The translations under genes were made by a program, and so were the position numbers. A stretch of 64,000 bases of DNA. It comes from Lolium rigidum. Its lineage: Eukaryota > Streptophyta > Magnoliopsida > Poales > Poaceae. The notes below the pieces were generated by a model, which saw only the letters and a list, made by a program, of their open reading frames with translations, was not told the origin of the DNA and made no database searches. This document shows, in pieces, positions 24,752-35,785 of the stretch (the first letter of the stretch is position 1; every line of letters starts with the position of its first letter). Location: contig NC_061514.1 of assembly GCF_022539505.1 (NCBI RefSeq), forward strand, positions 338,751,090 through 338,815,089. Reading direction: 5' to 3'.

Positions 24752-25314
24752 TGTCCATATACCAGTTGGTATCAACTCCATATGCGCCCTTCTCATTGCG
24801 AGGGCGATCCTCATCATCATCATCACGATCAGAATAACGCCACCAACAATCACGTGCAGGGTGCCCATACTTGGTGCAAATCTGGCAGGTGGTGTCAACA
24901 AAGCGAGTAGGTGTACGTCCACGACCACGGCCGCCACCACGACCACCTCCATCATGGCGCTGCATGTCTCTGTCATCGCGCCTATTATACCCCCGATCAT
25001 CACGACGATCACGATATTGCCTGTCATCCCGCCTGTCATCTCGCCTGTTGTAGCCATCTCTATCATCTTGGTGGTAGCAATCTCTGTCATCTCGGCGGTA
25101 GCCACCACCACCGCCATATCTGTCATCTCGCCTATTGTAGCCATCACAATGATCAGATCTGTAGCCACGGTCATCACGACGCTGGTAATCATCACGCCGG
25201 GAAGGGACATTTTCATCTCGGCGCTGAAAAGAACCACCACCACCACACGTGGCAGTGTTTGCGCTGCTCTGAAAACCAATACCTTTCTGGCTAGACTGTG
25301 AAAGGGCGGTCTGG
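24752..25314 (-). pseudogene. Copia gag C-terminus, zinc knuckle and protease start
   Basis: The open frame on the minus strand carries a long run of RRDDR/YNRRDDR-type repeats and a Gly/Arg stretch, then a CCHC knuckle (CQICTKYGHPARDC) that binds RNA. It ends at the start of the protease active site (NWYMDTG). The Tat element cuts the frame exactly in that motif; the continuation (ATDHIT) is at 11781 and lower. The Athila insertion at CTATC (25315-25319) cuts the upstream end. The repeats make the plus-strand frames here His/Thr-rich shadows. Confidence 0.88.
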
Positions 25315-25319
25315 CTATC

Positions 25320-26830
25320 TGATACGTCCATTTCACATCACTATTTTATATCATAATTTACTGTTATTCATTGATATATTTCATATTTAGAGATGATACT
25401 TATGTTATTTCACCTATTTTGCATGTTTCATGATTATTGGAGAATCACTCACCGGAGTCAGGATTCTGCTGGAAAAGGCACCGTCAGAATGCAATATTTC
25501 TGAAGATCAACAAGCGACGGAAATTACACCGAAGGTCTTATTTCTCCAGAAGAAGGAGCCAGCCAAAAGGAGGGGCCAAGGAGGGCCGCCATGGCCCCCC
25601 CATAGGCCGGCGCGGGCTCCACCCTGGCCGCGCCGCCTTGTGGGGAGGGGGCCCACAGCCCCCCTCGGCCGCCTCTCTTTCGCGTACTTCATCTACCCGA
25701 AAACCTAAGGTGCGGGGGATAATCGCGAGGAGACACAGCAGCTTCTGCGGGGCGGAAAACACCAGAGAGAAAAGAGCTCTCCGGCATGCTGAAATCCGCC
25801 GGGAAAATTCCCTCCCGGAGGGGGAAATCGACGCCATCGTCACCGTCATCGAGCTGGACTTCATTGGGACCATCATCACCATCATCTCCACCACCGTCAC
25901 CGTCATCTCCACCACTGCACCTCGTCACCGCTATAACATCTAGGGTTGAATCTTGATTATTTCATAGGGGAAACTCTCCCAGTATTGATTACTCCTTGTT
26001 ATTTATGCTATTGAGTGAAACCATTGAACCAAGGTTTATGTTCAGATTGTTATTCATCATGATATCACCTCTGATCATGTTCCATATGATGTCTCGTGAG
26101 TAGTTCGTTTAGTTCTTGAGGACATGGGTGAAGTCTAAATGTTAGTAGTGAACTATGTTGAGTAATATTTAATGGTTTGATATTTAAGTTGTGGTGTTAT
26201 TCTTCTAGTGGTGTCATGTGAACGTCGACTACATGATACTTCACCTTTATGGGCCTAGGGGAATGCATCTTGTATTCGTTTGCTAATTGTGGGCTTGCCG
26301 GTGTGACGAGCAACTCGAACCCCCGTTGGTATATCGATGCGGGAGGGATAGCGAGGATCTAGAGTTTAAGGCTGTGGTTAGATTTATCTTAATTACTTTC
26401 TTGTATTTGCGGATGCTTGCAAGGGGTATAATCACAAGTATGTATTAGTCCTAGGAAGGGCGATGCATTAGCATAGGTTCACCCACACAACACTTATCAA
26501 AATAATGAAGATTAATCAACTATATGAAGCGAAAGCACTAGACTAAATTCCCGTGTGTCCTCAAGAACGTTTGGTCATCATAAGTAAACAACCCGGCTTG
26601 TCCTTTGTGCTAAAAAGGATTGGGCCACTCGCTGCAATTATTACTCTCGCATTTTACTTACTTGTACTTTATTTATCTGCTATATCAAAACCCCCTGAAT
26701 ACTTGTCTGTGAGCATTTACAGTGAATCCTTCATCGAAACTGCTTGTCAACACCTTCTGCTCCTCGTTGGGTTCGACACTCTTATTTATCGAAAGTACTA
26801 CGATACACCCCCTATACTTGTGGTTCATCA
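25320..26830 (+). repeat. Athila element 5' LTR
   Basis: 1,511 bp. It contains a GC-rich palindrome (about 25595-25650) and a CATCAC/CACCGTCAT-type minisatellite (about 25830-25920) before the AACATCTAGGG stretch. The 5' end is TGATACGTCC. Confidence 0.9.
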
Positions 26831-26841
26831 AGACTATTTTC

Positions 26842-26859
26842 TGGCGCCGTTGCCGGGGA
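26842..26859 (+). other. Athila element primer-binding site
   Basis: TGGCGCCGTTGCCGGGGA, 11 bases after the 5' LTR end. It begins with TGG, complementary to a tRNA CCA end. Confidence 0.85.
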
Positions 26860-26945
26860 GTGAAGCGCTATTGGTAAGTGGAATTGGTAAGGGAAACTTT
26901 TACTGTAAGTGCTGATTTTACTTCTACCTGCTGCTATAATTCATT

Positions 26946-28520
26946 ATGGAGATATCTTCTCTTGAATTCCCATTTGGAAAATCTACTACTACTGCAAAGG
27001 TAGTGGATGAGGCGCCAGGTGAGAATGAGGTTCCATACAAAATACCTATGAAAATTATTGAACGTGTTGTGGATAACCGCTATGAAGGGGATGGAACTGT
27101 CCATCCTGGAGATCATTTACTGTTTTTACATGAATTATGCGGGTTATTCAAGTGTGCAGGTATTGCTATGGACGAAGTTAGGAAGAAACTATTCTCTATA
27201 TCGCTGTCTGGTAAAGCGGCGCATTGGTATAAATTGTTGAAGAATGGGGATTCTCTCGATTGGAAGGATATTGTGCTTATATTTTATTCTAAATTCTATC
27301 CTCCAAGTGAAATTCACAAAGACCGGAACCGCATATATAATTTCTGGCCTCATGATGGAGAGAGTATTGCCCAAGCATGGGGGAGATTGAAGTCTTTAAT
27401 GCTCAAATGCCCCATTCATGAGCTTCTTGGTAATATCATTATTGATAATTTCTATGCAAGACTTTCTTTTCAAGATAAAACCTTGCTGGATACTACTTGT
27501 TCTGGATCATTTACACGCAACAAAGAAGAGTTTAAATGGGGCCTTCTTGATCGGATTCAAGAGAATACTGAAGGATGGGAGAACGACAAGGATAGAGAGT
27601 TAAGTATAAATTATGATTATGAATGCATTGAAACTTTTATGGATACTGATAAATTTCGTAATATGAGTGCTACTTATGATCTTGACTCTCAAGTTGTTGC
27701 AAATTTTTATAAAGCTTTTGCCTCTCATTTTGAATTGCCTAGGAAGAATTTTGATAAGTATCATGAACCTTACAAAGATAAAACTGATTCACCTATAGAT
27801 AAATATGTTGAAATTAAAACTGTTGATCATATTCTTCCTGAAGCTTATATTGAAAAAACTCCTTTTCCTGCTAAAATGAAGGAGTATTCTGTTATAACTA
27901 GTGCGGTTAATAAAAGTGCAAAGAAACCTATAGAACCTCAAGAGCAAATAAAGGTTGAACCTGCTATTGCAATAGTTAAAGATCTTGTGACTGAAAATGT
28001 AGAATATGGTCATATCATTTTCTGTGAAGATGCTTCTAATATTGTTTCGCATCCTAATAAGTCTAGGAAAGCCAGTGTTCCTATGCTCTCTGTTAGAATT
28101 GGTGATCATTGTTATTATGGTTTATGCGGCATTGGTGCAAGTATTAGTGCCAATCCTTATTAGCTTTACACGGAAATCATGCATGAAATTGGTTCTTGTG
28201 AACTTGAAGATATTGATGTGGTTATTCGGCTAGCTACTAGAGAAACTATCTCTCCTATTTGTATTGTTCGAGATGTGGAAGTTCTATGTGGTAAGATTAA
28301 ATATCCTGCTGACTTTTTGGTACTTGGTTCTGCTTCTAGTAAGTCTTGTCCTATTATTTTTGGTAGACCTTTTCTAAATACTTGTGGAGCTGTTATAGAT
28401 TGCAAGAAGGAGAAAATTGTAACTAAATTTGCTGGTGAATCTTATGAGTTTAATGTCTCTAAATTTGCCAAAACTCCTTATAAAGCTGATTTGCCTAATA
28501 ATGATTTTAGAGTTGAATAG
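26946..28520 (+). pseudogene. Athila gag and protease, broken by in-frame stops
   Basis: Starts at ATG 26946 (MEISSLEFPFGK). The gag domain includes HLLFLHELCGLF, KAAHWYKLLKN, IFYSKFYPPSEI and IAQAWGRLKSL. After a charged linker the aspartic protease appears at about 28120 as YYGLCGIGASISANPY. The usual catalytic Asp before IGAS is Gly here. A TAG at 28161-28163 follows at once, then the in-frame remainder (LYTEIMHEIGS, CPIIFGRPFL) runs to a second TAG at 28518-28520. Gag would form particles and the protease would process the polyprotein; neither the protease nor the downstream frame can work as written. Confidence 0.88.
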
Positions 28521-29583
28521 TGTGCATCTATTGCTCTTGCTCCTAATAATCCTTTGCAACAACATTTGGAGGATAGTGAGAGTGAAGTCTTTAGGGAAGA
28601 AAGGAATGAGCTTGATGAAATTTTCCTTCGTCAACCTATTCTTAAACATGACTTGCCGGTTGAAGATCTAGGTACAACACCACCACCAAAGGAAGATCCT
28701 GTTTTTGATTTAAAACCGTTGCCTGATAATCTTAAGTATGCTCATATTGATGATAAGAAAATATATCCTGTTATTATCAGTTCTAAGCTTTCAGATTTTG
28801 AGGAAGAAAGGTTATTGGAAATATTGAAGAAACACCGAGGAGCTATTGGCTACACTCTTGATTATTTGAAGGGGATTTCTCCCCTATTTGCCAACATGCC
28901 ATCAACATGGAAGATGATGCAAAGCCTGTTGTTGAACATCAGCGTCGTCTAATTCCTAAGATGAAGGATGTGGTAAGGAATGAGGTATTAAAACTTCTTG
29001 AAGCAGGTATTATATATCCTATTGCTGATAGTAGATGGGTTAGTCCTGTTCATTGTGTTCCTAAGAAAGGAGGAATAACTGTTGTGCCTAATGATAATGA
29101 TGAGCTCATCCCTCAAAGAGTAATTGTAGGGTATAGAATGTGCATTGATTATCGAAAAGTTAATAAAGTTACTAAGAAAGATCATTACCCTTTACCTTTT
29201 ATTGATCAAATGTTAGAAAGGTTGTCTAAAAATACTCATTTTTGCTTTCTTGGTGGTTATTACGGGTTTTCACAAATTCGCTGTTAAAATTAAAGATCAA
29301 GAGATAACCACTTTCACTTGTCCCTATGGAACTTATGCTTATAGGCGTATGCCTTTTGGTTTATGTAATGCTCCTGCTACTTTTCAAAGATGCATGTCTG
29401 CTATTTTTCATGGCTTTTGTGAAAAGATTGTAGATGTATTCATGGATGATTTTTCTGTCTATGGGAATTCTTTTGATAATTGCTTGCGAAACCTTGATAA
29501 AGTTTTGCAGAGATGTGAAGAAACTAACCTTGTTCTTAATTGGGAGAAATGCCACTTTATGGTTAACGAAGGAATTGTATTGG
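28521..29583 (+). pseudogene. Athila reverse transcriptase, N-terminal part
   Basis: Continues in frame from the TAG (ASIALAPNNPLQQH). There is a frame break near 28885 (after YLKGISP) and another near 29279 inside the FSQI motif. Visible RT motifs are ADSRWVSPVHCVPKK, CIDYRKVNKVTKKDHYPLPF, YRRMPFGLCNAPATFQR and the catalytic VFMDDFSVYG. The frame is cut at GIVLGH by the solo LTR, and it resumes at 31193 with KISERGIE. Confidence 0.88.
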
Positions 29584-29588
29584 GACAT

Positions 29589-31187
29589 TGATGGCGTGTA
29601 AGACACACGTCCGTTGGGAACCCCAAGAGGAAGGTGTGATGTGTACAGCGACAAGTTTTCCCTCAGTAAGAAACCAAGGTTATCGAACCAGTAGGAGTGA
29701 AGGAACACGTGAAGGTTGTTGGTGGCGGAGTGTAGTGCGGCGCAACACCAGGGATTCCGGCGCCAACGTGGAACCTGCACAACACAATCAAAGTACTTTG
29801 CCCCAACGTAACGGTGAGGTTGTCAATCTCACCGGCTTGCTGAAAACAAAGGATTAGATGTATAGTGTGGAAGATGATGTTTGTTTGCGAAGAACAGTAA
29901 AGAACAAGTATTGCAGTAGATTGTATTTCAGATGTAAAGAATGGACCGGGGTCCACAGTTCACTAGTGGTGTCTCTCCCATAAGATACATGCATGTTGGG
30001 TGAACAAATTACAGTTGGGCAATTTACAAATAAAGAAGGCATAACAATGCACATACATATATCACGATGAGTAATGAGATTTAATCAGGGCATTACGACA
30101 AAGTACATAGACCGCTATCCAACATGCATCTATGCCTAAAAGGTCCACCTTCAGGTTATCATCCGAACCCCTTCCAGTATTAAGTTGCAAACAACAGACA
30201 ATTCCATTAAGTATGGTGCGTAATGTAATCAACACAAATATCCTTAGACAAAGCATCGATGTTTTATCCCTAGTGGCAACAGCACATCCACAACCTTAGA
30301 ACTTTCTGTCACATCGTCCCGCGATTCAATGGAGGCATGAACCCACTATCGAGCATAAATACTCCCTCTTGGAGTCACAAGTATCAAATTGGCCAGAGCC
30401 TCTACTAGCAACGGAGAGCATGCAAGAACATAAACAACATATATGATAGATTGATAATCAACTTGACATAGTATTCCATATTCATCGGATCCCAACAAAC
30501 ACAACATGTAGCATTACAAATAGATGATCTTGATCATGATAGGCAGCTCACAAGATCTAACATGGTAGCACAATGAGGAGAAGACAACCATCTAGCTACT
30601 GCTATGGACCCATAGTCCAGGGGTGAACTACTCACACATCGATCCGGAAGCGATCATAGTGATGAAGAGACCTCCGGGAGATGATTCCCCTCTCCGGCAG
30701 AGTGCCGGAGGCGATCTTCTGAATCCCCTGAGATGGGATTGGCGGCGGCGGCGTCTCTGGAAGGTTTTCCATATCGTGGCTCTCGGTACTGGGGTTTTCG
30801 CGACGAAGGATTTAAGTAGGCGGAAGGGCGGAGTCGGAAGAGGCACGGGGGCCCACACCATAGGGCAGCGCAGGGCCCACCCTGGCCGCGCCGCCTTATG
30901 GTGTCGGCGCCCCATGGCCCCACTTCGTTTGTCCCTCGGTCTTCTGGAAGATTCGTGGAAAAATAAGACCCTGTGCGTTGATTTCGTCCAATTCCGAGAA
31001 TATTTCCTTTGTAGGTTTTCTGAAACCAAAAACAGCAGAAAAACAGCAACTGGCTCTTCGGCATCTCGCCAATAGGTTAGTGCCGGAAAATGCATAAATA
31101 TGACATAAAGTGTGTATAAAACATGTGAGTATCATCATAAAAGTAGCATGGAACATAAGAAATTATTGATACGTTTGAGACGTATCA
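29589..31187 (-). mobile_element. solo LTR of an Athila-like family
   Basis: 1,599 bp. It reads from TGATACGTCT at the right end (minus strand) to ACACGCCATCA at the left, flanked by GACAT at 29584-29588 and 31188-31192. It is homologous to the LTRs at 47203-48793 and 60458-62055. With no internal domain and a clean target duplication, it is the product of LTR-LTR recombination. It contains the GC-rich palindrome (about 30855-30904). Confidence 0.9.
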
Positions 31188-31192
31188 GACAT

Positions 31193-31871
31193 TAAATTTC
31201 TGAGAGAGGTATTGAAGTTGATAGAGCTAAAGTTGAAGCAATTGAGAAGATGCCCTATCCTAGGGATGTTAAAGGTATTCGTAGTGTTCTTGGTCATGCT
31301 GGGTTTTATAGGAGATTTATTAAAGATTTCTCTAAGATTTCAAAGCCTCTTACTAATCTTCTTCAAAAAGATGTACCTTTGGTTTTTGATGATGATTGTA
31401 AGGAAGCTTTTGAAACTCTAAAGAAAGCCTTAACAACTGCTCCTGTAGTTGAACCTCCTGATTGGAATTTACCTTTTGAAATTATGTGTGATGCTAGTGA
31501 TTTTGCTGTAGGTGCTGTTCTTGGACAGCGAGTAGATAAAAAATTGAATGTTATTCATTACTCTTGATGCTGCTCAAAGAAATTATGCTACAACTGAAAA
31601 AAAATTATTAGCTGTAGTTTTTGCTTGTGACAAGTTTAGATCTTATATTGTTGATTCAAAAGTTACGATTCATACTGATCATGCTGCAATTAGATACCTT
31701 ATGGAAAAGAAAGATGCTAAGCCAAGGCTTATTAAATGGGTGCTTCTTTTGCAAGAATTTGATTTACATATTATAGATAGGAAAGGTGCTGATAATCCTG
31801 TTGCTGATAATTTGTCTAGATTGGAAATATTGCTTATGATCCTGTTCCTGTTAATGATATTTTCCAAATAA
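31193..31871 (+). pseudogene. Athila RT thumb and RNase H, broken
   Basis: Resumes RT after the solo LTR (YPRDVKGIRSVLGHAGFYRR). The RNase H part follows: PFEIMCDASDFAVGAVLGQ, then a small deletion shifts the frame at about 31560. The second frame has [29 protein letters not shown] and [12 protein letters not shown]. It runs into a stop near 31869 through another frame change. Confidence 0.86.
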
Positions 31872-31875
31872 ACAA

Positions 31876-33135
31876 TTGGCTGTAATAAAAGTGAGCTCGC
31901 AAGATAGTCCTTGGTATGCTGATTATGCTAACTTTATTGTTTCCAAGTACTTGCCTCCAACCTTTTTAGCTCAGCAAAGGAGGAAATTCTTTTATGACTT
32001 GAGGCATTATTTTTGGGATGACCCACACTTATATAAAGAAGGAGTGGATGGTATTATGCGAAGATGTGTTCCCGAATATGAACAACAAGAGATATTGAGT
32101 AAGTGTCATGGTAGTGTTTATGGAGGACATCACGCCGGAGATAGAACCGCGCAAAATGTTCTACAATCAGGTTTCTATTGGCCAACTCTCTTTAAAGATG
32201 CAAGAAAGTTTATTTTATCTTGTGATGAATGTCAAAGAGTTGGTAATATCTCCAGACGCAATGAAATGCCTATGAGTTATACTCTTGTTATTGAACCATT
32301 TGATTGTTGGGGATTTGACTTCATGGGTCCTTTCCCTTCTTCGAAGGTAATACTCATATACTTGTTGCTTGTTGATTATGTTACTAAATGGGTGGAAGCC
32401 ATACCCACGAAAAGTGCTGATGGTGAGACCTCTTTAAGAATGCTTTTAGATGTTATTTTTCCTAGATTTGGAGTACCTAGATATCTTATGACTGATGGAG
32501 GTTCTCATTTTATTCATGGTGGTTTTAGAAAAACTCTTGCTAAATATGGTATTAATCATAGGATTGCTTCCGCTTATCATCCTCAAACTAGTGGGCAAGT
32601 AGAATTATCAAATAGAGAAATTAAATCTATCTTGGAAAAGACCGTTAATAAAACTAGAACAAATTGGGCTAGTAAGTTGAAGGAAGCACTATGGGCTTAT
32701 AGAACTGCTTATAAGAATCCTATGGGGATGTCACCTTATAAAATGGTTTATGGGAAAGCTTGTCATTTACCTTTAGAACTAGAGCACAAAGCTTATTGGG
32801 CTGTGAGAGAACTAAATAAAGATCCTAAACTTGTCGGTAAGAAAAGATTGCTACAATTGAGTTCTCTAGATGTATGGAGAAGTGAAGCTTATGAAAATGC
32901 TAAACTTTTTAAGGAGAAAGTTAAGAAATTGCACGATAGAAGAATTATCAAAAGAGAATTTAATGTTGGGGATAAAGTCCTATTGTATCGGTCTCGTGTC
33001 AGATTTTTTGCAGGGAAATTTCTCTCAAAATGGGAAGGACCATATGTCATTGTGGAGGTGTATCGTTCAGGGGCAATTAAGATTGGTTCTCTGAAAGGTG
33101 ATGCCACACAAGTAGTGAATGGACAAAGGCTATAG
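31876..33135 (+). CDS. Athila integrase
   Basis: An open 419-codon frame (first codon not ATG; it is a piece of the polyprotein). The zinc-binding HHCC region is seen in CHGSVYGGHHAGDRTAQ and LSCDECQRVG. The catalytic core has the first Asp in WGFDFMGPFP, the second in YLMTDGGSHF and Glu in NREIKSILEKT, with the AYHPQTSGQVE motif between. The C-terminal part (FNVGDKVLLY, SKWEGPYVIVEV) matches the usual integrase DNA-binding tail. The domain looks complete, although upstream breaks prevent normal translation. A few codons may be divergent (TDGGSHF where TDNGTHF-like is common). Confidence 0.9.
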   Translation: MAVIKVSSQDSPWYADYANFIVSKYLPPTFLAQQRRKFFYDLRHYFWDDPHLYKEGVDGIMRRCVPEYEQQEILSKCHGSVYGGHHAGDRTAQNVLQSGFYWPTLFKDARKFILSCDECQRVGNISRRNEMPMSYTLVIEPFDCWGFDFMGPFPSSKVILIYLLLVDYVTKWVEAIPTKSADGETSLRMLLDVIFPRFGVPRYLMTDGGSHFIHGGFRKTLAKYGINHRIASAYHPQTSGQVELSNREIKSILEKTVNKTRTNWASKLKEALWAYRTAYKNPMGMSPYKMVYGKACHLPLELEHKAYWAVRELNKDPKLVGKKRLLQLSSLDVWRSEAYENAKLFKEKVKKLHDRRIIKREFNVGDKVLLYRSRVRFFAGKFLSKWEGPYVIVEVYRSGAIKIGSLKGDATQVVNGQRL

Positions 33136-33371
33136 CACTATATTTCTGGAGATTCTTATAATGAAGATGTTGATGTTATTCGAGTGGTGACTCCGGAAGC
33201 TTTCATCAAAGGTCAAATTGACAGTTCTGCAGAGTTCGACTTTGAATAGGTAACAGTTCTGGTAATAAAAGTCCGCGTTTAACTTTCCGAACAATGTTTT
33301 TGCTATTTTTGGAAAATATGAAAAATTACGAGATTGAAACAGAGAGGAGGAGACGCACGAGGGCGTGCCCC

Positions 33372-33413
33372 CATAGGCCGGCGCGGGGCCCAGCCTGGCC
33401 GCGCCGCCCTATG
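33372..33413. promoter_or_regulatory. GC-rich palindrome inside the Athila body
   Basis: CATAGGCCGGCGCGG and its near-perfect reverse complement flank a short loop. The same palindrome type occurs in every Athila-like LTR of the window, here 74 bp upstream of TATATAA (33487-33493). Confidence 0.6.
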
Positions 33414-33486
33414 AGGACGACCCCTCGGAGTCCCACTCTAACTCTGGTTCGACCTAGTACTTTCCTTCTGTCGTGAAAATTTCTGC

Positions 33487-33493
33487 TATATAA
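33487..33493 (+). promoter_or_regulatory. TATA-like box before the Athila 3' frame
   Basis: TATATAA, 95 bp upstream of an ATG in strong plant context (CACCATGG, 33588). Together with the palindrome upstream it looks like an internal promoter. Confidence 0.45.
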
Positions 33494-33587
33494 TCTCCCG
33501 GACCCCTGGAGGTCCGTATATCGTTTTCTCGTCGTGTTTTGTTTCGAGCTGTTTTCTGCCAGGATCTGTTCTTGATCTAGAAGCACC

Positions 33588-33983
33588 ATGGTCTCCAACA
33601 ACAAGGGGAAGGGGCTTTCGGAAGAAGATATTCAAGATCCCGAGTGGAAGGAGATGGATGAGAGTGTCGAGGAAGTAGTGAAGAAGATGCCATAAAAAAG
33701 AGAGCGACAAGCTGTTGGGAGTTAGCAAATCTTGGTGGGATCGGTTAACACTCGGCGTTCTTTTTCTCATAACTTGCAGGGACCCTTACCACCTGCTCCT
33801 AGCCTCAACTCTTTCCCTGCCTTGGAGGAAGCTTTACGGGTTACCGATGAATTTTGTGATCAATACCGTGCTCTGAGAAGGGAAGTGGAGATACTTCAGG
33901 AGGAGAACAACCGACTTCGCAGAATGCTAGAGCGGTTCCTCACTCCCATCAGGGTTTTCTCACCACCACCGCCGAAGGAGTAA
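33588..33983 (+). pseudogene. short coiled-coil frame in the Athila 3' region
   Basis: ATG at 33588 opens MVSNNKGKGLSEEDIQ, an acidic 35-residue peptide ending in TAA (33693-33695). A TAG follows near 33723. The same frame is open again from 33732 to 33983 with NSFPALEEALRVTDEFC, a heptad pattern (LRREVEILQEENNRLRRML) and a proline tail. The stretch between is open in another frame, so small indels probably split one gene of about 130 residues. No signal peptide or membrane span is seen, so it is not a classic envelope gene even though it occupies that position. Function unknown; the zipper suggests self-association. Confidence 0.5.
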
Positions 33984-35772
33984 TTCATCATTGGTATTGG
34001 CACCCCTTGGTTTGTTCCAAGCTTGGGGGGAGTGCCGCGGTATCACATCATCACTATCTTTTATCTTTTTACTATCAAGTAGTGTCATATCATGAGTAGG
34101 GAAGTTATCATATAAGATGGTTGCAGTGTGGAAGTATCTCTCTTTAGTTGGTTATCTATGTATCCCTTGGTGTGAGCTATCATTATGGAATATTAATGAG
34201 AAGTTTATTCATTTACATATTGCACACCTTATTTTAGTTTGCAATCTCTATTATATGATTGATCTTGTTGTTAGTATTGGTATCACTTTGGGAGCATTGA
34301 GTAAATCTATTTGGTTTTGGCAAACTTAGCATTGGTCAATAGCAACAACACTTTGAGTTTAAGTAGAAAAGAGAAAATACATGTAGATATGTTATTTCAT
34401 TATCTTTCTTTCTTGTTAACTACGAGCTTAGTATTCAGAAGTTAAAATTATTTGTGCCTACAAGAAAGATGCATGATTGTTTCTATCGCATGTATATTTG
34501 TTTGTTTCCCTCAACTCTTATGCTTGCTAACCAACCTTGCTAGCCAAAGACCTATACTGAGAGGGAATGCTTCTCGTGCATCCAAACCCTTAAACCAAAC
34601 CTATGCCATCAGTGTCCACCATAACTACCTACTATGTGGTATTTCCCTGCCATTCCAAGTAAATACTTCATGTGCTACCTTTAAACAATTCAAAAGTTAT
34701 TACCTCTTATTTGTGTCAATGTTTTATAGCTCATGAGGAAGTATGTGGTGTTTTACCTTTCAATCTTGTTGGGCAGATTTTCACCAATGGACTAGTGGCA
34801 CATCCGCTTATCCAATAATTTTGCAAAAAGAGTTGGTAACGGGGTTCCCAGCCCCAATTAATTAACTTTCATTAATAATTCTCTTCACATGTTTTGCCCT
34901 GATTCATCAGTAAGCAACTTAATTTTGCAATAGACACTCCTCCATCGTATGTGAAATGTTGGAAGGCACCCGAGGATTCGGTTAGCTATGGCTTGTGAAA
35001 GCAAAGGTTGGGAGGAGTGTCGTCCTTAAATAAACTAAAGTACATGTGTAAACAAAAGAGAAGAGGGATGATCTACCTTGTTGGTAGAGATAACGTCCTT
35101 CATGGGAGCCGCTCTTTGGAAGTCTGTTTGGCAAGGGGGTTAGAGTACCCACTACCATTCGTTGACAACAACAAACACCTCTCAAACTTTACTTTTATGC
35201 TCTCTATATGATTTCAAAACTTAAAAAGCTCTAGCACATGATTTAATCCCTGCTTCTCTCTGCGAAGGGCATATCTTTTGCTTTATGTTGAGTCAGTAAA
35301 CCTATTTCCCTCTATCCTAAGCAAGCAATTGAGCTGTTGTGATACAACCATTTATATTGTGATCTATTTAATCATGCCTTTTATTCTTCCTTGTTTAGTA
35401 CAAGTTTTATCCGAATGAATATAGCTTTGAAAGTTATCAATGATTATGAGGAGATTATTATGATTGAGTATGCAAGTTTTGCCGTATAAGCTTTAATATA
35501 AGAGCGTTGCTCGACAGATAAGTACAATCTGTTAATTGTTCTTTGACCAAGAACGAAGTCTGCCATCACCAACTATGATTTTCTATGCACCTTTATTTGT
35601 GATTTCCTTCTACTTGTTTCAAGTTGAATTATATGAGGGAGTTGTTCACTAGAATGTCTTGTGTGAATTAATGTGATGCTTCTTGTTCGTATTTTATTTA
35701 TCGACTCTTCACTCCATAAACATGTGGTCTTGTTTACTGAGTTCAGTTTCGCTTGGGGACAAGCGAAGTCTA
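33984..35772 (+). other. Athila 3' non-coding region
   Basis: No gene. It holds a PPT-like AAGCTTGGGGGGAGT at 34019-34033 far upstream of the real one. Much of it (for example around 34980-35200) matches, in the opposite orientation, 49360-49640 and 52530-52800 in the two minus-strand Athila-like elements, so these families share their 3' regions. Confidence 0.6.
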
Positions 35773-35785
35773 AGCTTGGGGGAGT
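35773..35785 (+). other. Athila polypurine tract
   Basis: AGCTTGGGGGAGT directly before the 3' LTR at 35786. Confidence 0.75.

Noticed and set aside
24861..25301. His/Thr-rich plus-strand frames of 127 and 146 codons
   Set aside because: They are shadows of the RDDR-rich Copia gag on the minus strand; low complexity, no domain.
25830..25920. A CRISPR-like or regulatory repeat array in the Athila LTR
   Set aside because: Simple CATCAC/CACCGTCAT minisatellite drift within an LTR, repeated identically in the 3' LTR.
30628..31095. Frames of 136-155 codons within the solo LTR
   Set aside because: They lie in non-coding LTR sequence and recur as broken frames in the other LTR copies.
33588..33983. 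A true envelope gene in the Athila element
   Set aside because: No signal peptide, transmembrane segment or cysteine pattern; only a short acidic and coiled-coil frame.
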